NCBI GenBank assembly: GCA_959347315.1
Contig: OY365810.1
Location: 12,296,013-12,360,012 of the forward strand
DNA: 64,000 nt
Direction: 5' to 3'
DNA from: Bimastos eiseni
Lineage: Eukaryota > Annelida > Clitellata > Crassiclitellata > Lumbricidae
Positions 60,059 through 64,000 of the stretch are shown here, in pieces. Both the position numbers and the translations under genes were made by a program. Under the pieces are notes generated by a model. It saw nothing but the letters and a program-made list of their open reading frames with translations, was not told the origin of the DNA and did no database searches. Position 1 is the first letter of the stretch. The number at the start of each line of letters is the position of its first letter.

Positions 60059-61049
60059 CCGAGCGCCTGCCTAGCGCTAACGGACGGTGTCGACCCCAGC
60101 TCGCTGACACGCCTGGAGTCGCCCGAGTCACTTTCTTACCAAATCTCAATGCCAAACGGTTACTCTCTATATCTACCAGGATGTTCACTATCACCAGGCA
60201 AGATTAGGGACGGGTTTCTTCTCCAAGAAAGGTAACACGGCTCGAATTAGTAACGAGGTCTGACTCTGCCTAGTCCGCGGTCGCCGGATGGGCAACGTTC
60301 TGAGGATGGCCGTACTCAAAACAGGGTTCATAATCATACCGGCAGGAGTCTTCCTCGCCTTGCATACCTTCCAAGCTACTAGCCTCGTCTTCCTCTACCT
60401 CTACCTGATGTCGTACCGTTCAGCATCTTGTGACTCTGAAACTATCGCCATTTAGGGACACCAAACGTTCTCTTAAGTTACGAGGTTCAGACATATTTGA
60501 AACAAGTCCATAAGCCATTTCGGCCTATACAATTATCGGTAGCTAAATCCAACGTCTTATACTCTTAGACGTTACTGTCCCCAACTCTCTAACCTCTGTC
60601 GTCCCAGACACACCAGTCTCACAGCACTTCGTCATATCATGCTAGACACTTAGCTATCACGTCTTCTGCTCAACACGTATCTCTCGATCTATTTCCGTGT
60701 ATGGCATAAACGGCCGCACACGTATATTTTGTCATGCACATTTGACTGACTAAGTTCCCATCCTCTGTGTTAGCAGTTACCCACCAACACTGATATATTC
60801 TGCTTCGATAAAAAATGACACTGGCATGGTATTCACGGACACTGATAGTGAAGGTCTTCTGTCTATAACCTTCACTATCTGCACACAGATCTTCGATCCG
60901 ACCTACGCACGAGGGGGCCCGACCTCGCACTTTAGTCAGCTCTCAGAACTGTGTGTGACGACAAACAACCATGTATTCACCTGGGTACCCGATTACCCAA
61001 ACGTACTCGTATCGATCACTTCGATCAGACACGCAAGTAGATACACTTC

Positions 61050-61094
61050 GGGAAAACGGGAGGAGTATCTATGACCAACGTAGGTAGCCAACAG
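61050..61094 (+). repeat. 28S-rRNA-like box, copy 1
   Basis: GGGAAAACGGGAGGAGTATC then TATGACCAACGTAGGTAGCCAA. Compare the universally conserved eukaryotic LSU rRNA stretch GGTAAACGGCGGGAGTAACT, then ATGACTCTCTTAAGGTAGCC. Same order, spacing within two bases. Confidence 0.7.
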
Positions 61095-61294
61095 TAATAT
61101 TTACGCATCGATCAATTCTTGGTCTGCTTACTATCTTTACCCTGGGTTTCCGACTGCCCAGACTTTCACGTCGGCCTCTTGGCCCATTTCCGTGTGTGGC
61201 ATACTGGCCTCACACGCATAAGTTATCAGGCACACGATTGACCGTCCTCTGCGTTGGCAATTGTCCGCCAACACCGTAATATATTCTGATACTC

Positions 61295-61340
61295 GGGAAA
61301 CCGGGAGGAGTAACTATGACCAACGTAGGTAACAAACAAG
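61295..61340 (+). repeat. 28S-rRNA-like box, copy 2
   Basis: GGGAAACCGGGAGGAGTAAC then TATGACCAACGTAGGTAACA. It contains GGAGTAACTATGAC exactly as in 28S rRNA. Confidence 0.7.
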
Positions 61341-61651
61341 AGTATCTATCGAACGACTATAAAGCCATCAAGAAGAGTTACTTGACTAGTAACCTGAAAG
61401 TATCAATCGGCACCAGTGTTTTCTCTTGTTTGTCACGTGCTCTTCTAACGTGTTCACCCTCCACGTGTAATTCCAGCGGGTCCTTCGGGAATTTCCCCGA
61501 TATTTCTATCGAACGTATTCAATGGGGAACTTTCCCCGTATGTGCCAACGCTCCACCCGCAGCTCTCTCGGTTTGTACGGCTGCTACTGTGGGAATCTAC
61601 TCGGCTTGTATTTCTTGCGGCCACCCGAATTTTCATATCTCCGACAACCTG

Positions 61652-61696
61652 GGGAAAACGGGAGGAGTATCTATGACCGAACTAGGTAGCCAACAA
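61652..61696 (+). repeat. 28S-rRNA-like box, copy 3
   Basis: GGGAAAACGGGAGGAGTATC then TATGACCGAACTAGGTAGCC. It shares its upstream flank (GCGGCCACC...CCGACAACCTG) with copy 6. Confidence 0.7.
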
Positions 61697-62130
61697 GTAT
61701 ATTTCTCGGCCGGCTTGCATCTGTCATATACTTTAATATCCGATCACTCAGACTCTCACATGTCTTTAACTCTCATCGACTGCATTTATTCATCCCATCG
61801 TAGGAACATATTTGTATTCGCCACCTAGAGATCTGACCAACGGTAATGCACCAACTCTCGTTTCTCAGACTCGATTCTCTCACAGGCACCTGAGGTAAGT
61901 GTCACCACGTTACCTCTATGTTTCACACAGACCTGTATTATTATAAATCACTTTCTCTGAAGCAATTGTACTCTGTCTCTTATACACTGGAACGAACCAC
62001 TGGCAAATCTTTCGAGGAAGTCCTCGAAAAGAGATTATGTAGTTAGATCTACAAGAAGAAATTAGTAGACGCCTCGCGGGGAAACCGCGAGCCAAGATAT
62101 TGCAACTAGACACACAAGTGAATAGATTTC

Positions 62131-62176
62131 TGGAAAACGAGAGGAGTAAGTGTGACCGACCTAAGTAGCCAACAAG
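62131..62176 (+). repeat. 28S-rRNA-like box, copy 4
   Basis: TGGAAAACGAGAGGAGTAAG then TGTGACCGACCTAAGTAGCC: the most diverged copy. The upstream flank (AGACACACAAGTGAATAGAT) matches those of copies 1 and 5. Confidence 0.65.
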
Positions 62177-62325
62177 AAGATTTACCGAAAGATCGCAAGA
62201 CAATAAAGAAGACATACTGCGGGGACACCGCAAGTACAGATATTACGTTTAGTAACTCAAGTAAAGACACGCGGGGAAACCGCGACCTAAGACATTGCGA
62301 TCAGACACGCAAATCAACAGATTGC

Positions 62326-62370
62326 TGGTAAACGGGAGGAGTAAGTATGACCACCGTTAGGTAGCCAAGC
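62326..62370 (+). repeat. 28S-rRNA-like box, copy 5
   Basis: TGGTAAACGGGAGGAGTAAG then TATGACCACCGTTAGGTAGC. Upstream it keeps GGTAAACGG as in 28S rRNA. Confidence 0.7.
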
Positions 62371-62741
62371 ATAGATATTTACGGAAAACCGTAAATAGAA
62401 AGAATATGCGGAGACGCCCACAATTTATCAGGTTTTTGGCACCAAAGGGAACTTTCCCTGTATCGAACGCACCAATGGGGTCACCCTCCCCGTATTTATC
62501 GAATGTATTCATGTCTTCCAGTATTTGTCAACGGCTTCTCCGGTAGCTCTCAGTCTCTTTCCAACGGCTTCACAGGGTCGCCCTCCCCGTCTTTTAAACC
62601 AACGTGTACACTGGGGAATTCTTCCCGTAAATTGTCTCAACGGTCACCATAATCTGTCTCGATGTAGCGTTCGGTTGCTCGGGGCTTTACCCGATCTCTA
62701 TTTCTTCCGGCCACCGACGGGATCACGTATCCGACAGCCTG

Positions 62742-62786
62742 CTGGTATTCGCGAGGAGTAACTATGACCGATCTAGGTAGCCAACC
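62742..62786 (+). repeat. 28S-rRNA-like box, copy 6
   Basis: CTGGTATTCGCGAGGAGTAA then CTATGACCGATCTAGGTAGC. It contains GGAGTAACTATGAC and, six bases later, AGGTAGCCAA. In 28S rRNA the same two words are seven bases apart. Confidence 0.75.
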
Positions 62787-63350
62787 AGAATATTTCTCGG
62801 CCACCAGAACTCCCACGGTCTGCACGGTCGGGGATTTTTCCCAGTCTATCTCTCTGTCAGGTCTGTAAGCACTCTCGAACGGCACCCAGACCTGTGAGCA
62901 TTTCTCACGATCGGTCTTTCCTCTGTCAGCCTGTTGACTCCTACGATCAGGGCACGGTCCGTCTTGCGATCGACGGCAGAGGGGCCCACCCCACCAGATC
63001 AGCGAAAAGCAGCACCGGCCTGACCGCGAGAGCGGCTGTCACTAGAGGTCGTATTTATATGGCAACACTCAACGATCCCTGGAGCGGTACGAGAACCACT
63101 CTACGTATGAAGCAGTACGAACCACTGCTTCACATATATAGCGATGCACCGCATGTCAGGCTATACTCAAGCCAATTCATGCGTCTGCAAGCTATGCACT
63201 CAATTAAAAACCGCCGATCGGTCTTCCTTCCTATGCGCAACACTGTAAAAAAATAGACGTAAAATAACACTATGGCGAGCCGATTATTTAAATAAATCAT
63301 TCATTCAAGCCTTGTGGCCTGTCCGCCACACTATGCCTTTGGTTCGTTTC

Positions 63351-63931
63351 CTACGACCTCCAAAATGTTATCTTCTTCATAGCAAAGTAATAAATGGAGT
63401 TGCACGGAATGTCATCCATCAAATTCATTGAATACATAAAGTAATGAGGTATGTTCTCTTCCACTATCTTTGCAATAAAATCATGAAGTAGTTCTCGCAC
63501 AGATGTTACTATGTTTCTGTCATCCCAAAATTCTGCAGGTTTTACCTCGCATGCCCATAGCATCAAAAAACGTCTTGAAATAATAATTGGAAATGAAAGT
63601 TTCATTTTCGCCACCGCACTTGATAATCTCGTCTCTCTTTATGATTCTCAGCAAGTGATAAATGTACCTTTGTACAGGTGTCCAGCAATTGTGCATTAAA
63701 ACAGTTTCAGCTTGTGAGAATGAATATCTCCATTGAGTGTCATCGTTCGGGCTCTTCCCGCGAGGCTTTGAAACCAAATGACATCCACCTTTAACTATTG
63801 CATCAATAATGCTTTCTGTTGGCCAACCATACCAACGCTTACGAGTAATCCATACACACGCGTCTGGTGGCCACAATGGACACGATAAAGCGTAGCCATA
63901 ATCCCTGCTAAGCATATGAATATCTCGCCAT
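63351..63931 (-). pseudogene. Mab-21 / cGAS-like domain protein, frameshifted C-terminal part
   Basis: The C-terminal half of a Mab-21-family protein, the nucleotidyltransferase fold that includes cGAS and cGAS-like receptors. Landmarks in order: RDYGYALSCPLWPP (the D-x-x-x-A-L...WP strand that in cGAS carries the third catalytic Asp), WITRKRWYGWP, GCHLVSK, QWRYSFSQAE (the family W-R-x-S-F-s-x-x-E signature), then YHLLRIIKRD, YYFKTF, EFWDDRNI, and a helical end with HYFMYSMNLMDD. The frame changes within a run of six T at about 63,562: one T fewer would continue KTF into LMLWACEVKPAEF. This is either a disabling mutation or a sequence error. A possible acceptor (ATCTTTTACAG) starts the exon at 63,931, but the frame just upstream is also open in another phase, so the exon may begin beyond the window. 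No zinc-thumb cysteines of the cGAS type are seen, and the first two catalytic residues would lie upstream. The stop follows TTTTGGAGGTCG. Confidence 0.7.
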
Positions 63932-64000
63932 CTGTAAAAGATATTTCACAGGAGAGATTGCAAGTCTGTGTCGCAAATGTGTCGTTCAACTGTTTGGGCA

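Larger units (their letters stand above)
60050..63300 (+). repeat. Hairpin-rich, internally repetitive insertion of unknown class
   Basis: About 3.2 kb, more GC-rich than its surroundings and built from short inverted repeats every 40-80 bases. Examples: AACGTC/GACGTT at 60,550-60,572; a 12-bp stem GATAGTGAAGGT/ACCTTCACTATC at 60,844-60,879; CTGGG/CCCAG near 61,142; GTTGGC/GCCAAC near 61,253; CTCGCGGGGAAACCGCGAG near 62,073; CGCGGGGAAACCGCG near 62,270; TTTACGGAAAACCGTAAA near 62,370; many GGGGAA..TTCCCC stems at 61,490-62,840. Several stems recur with changed but still paired bases (for example the CGTGT.TGGC hairpins at 60,695 and 61,190). It ends with AATAAATCATTCATTC, like a non-LTR retroelement tail. 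No reverse transcriptase, transposase or other known protein was found in any frame. The outer limits are approximate. Confidence 0.6.

Noticed and set aside
61316..61828. 170-codon plus-strand ORF
   Set aside because: It starts inside a 28S-like box and runs through hairpin repeats; the other five boxes do not open a comparable frame.
61050..62786. Regularly repeated boxes as a CRISPR-like array
   Set aside because: Spacers vary from about 150 to 430 bases, the boxes are not identical, no cas genes are present, and the surrounding genome is eukaryotic.
61050..62786. GGGAGGAG upstream of ATGACC read as bacterial-type ribosome binding sites and start codons
   Set aside because: The match continues past the ATG into AGGTAGCCAA with the spacing of 28S rRNA, and the ORFs that follow share no protein sequence and soon stop.
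62894..63256. 120-codon plus-strand ORF near the right end of the hairpin-rich region
   Set aside because: No recognisable domain and no repeat of it elsewhere in the region; could be a remnant of an element-encoded protein but not supportable.

Overview
This window looks like a piece of a metazoan nuclear genome. Its genes are spliced, with GT-AG junctions and AATAAA-type signals. About 90 percent of it is non-coding, and it is full of microsatellites, minisatellites, non-LTR retrotransposon fragments and short DNA transposons. The gene families (a run of RING/B-box/coiled-coil/NHL genes, an ionotropic-glutamate-receptor-like gene and a Mab-21 family gene) suggest a marine invertebrate, possibly a deuterostome such as an echinoderm, hemichordate or lancelet. 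That placement is inference; no search was run.

Layout. 0-18.8 kb: no recognisable gene; simple repeats, several minisatellites (13-bp, 10-bp and 24-bp units), a perfect 42-bp palindrome and dispersed LINE/SINE 3' tails. 18.8-21 kb: a 5'-truncated, frameshifted RTE-like LINE on the plus strand. 25.4-27.6 kb: two plus-strand exons of an ionotropic-glutamate-receptor-like ligand-binding domain in which S1 runs straight into S2 with no channel segments, ending in a C-terminal hydrophobic tail. 27.9-28.25 kb and 30.2-31.7 kb: remains of two more LINEs, the second with features of the restriction-like-endonuclease class.

34.6-57.5 kb: three minus-strand TRIM-type RING/B-box/coiled-coil exons. Gene B (41.1-45.2 kb) and gene C (49.9-57.5 kb) each join through a charged linker exon to a terminal beta-propeller (NHL-like) exon; the exon phases agree and the joined reading frames stay open. 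Gene A (34.6-35.8 kb) has only the RING exon here. Gene C's introns hold an intact-ended hAT-type MITE (51.8-52.6 kb), a tandemly duplicated linker exon and a Tc1/mariner-like relic (54.4-55.2 kb).

59.8-64 kb: a minus-strand Mab-21-family (cGAS-fold) exon with a one-base frameshift reaches close to the window end. Between it and a further protein-like ORF lies about 3.2 kb of unusual DNA (60.05-63.3 kb), made of closely spaced short inverted repeats. It contains six copies of a roughly 40-bp box that closely resembles the segment of large-subunit (28S) rRNA holding the R2 / I-PpoI target. This array and the pore-less receptor are the two most unusual things in the window.
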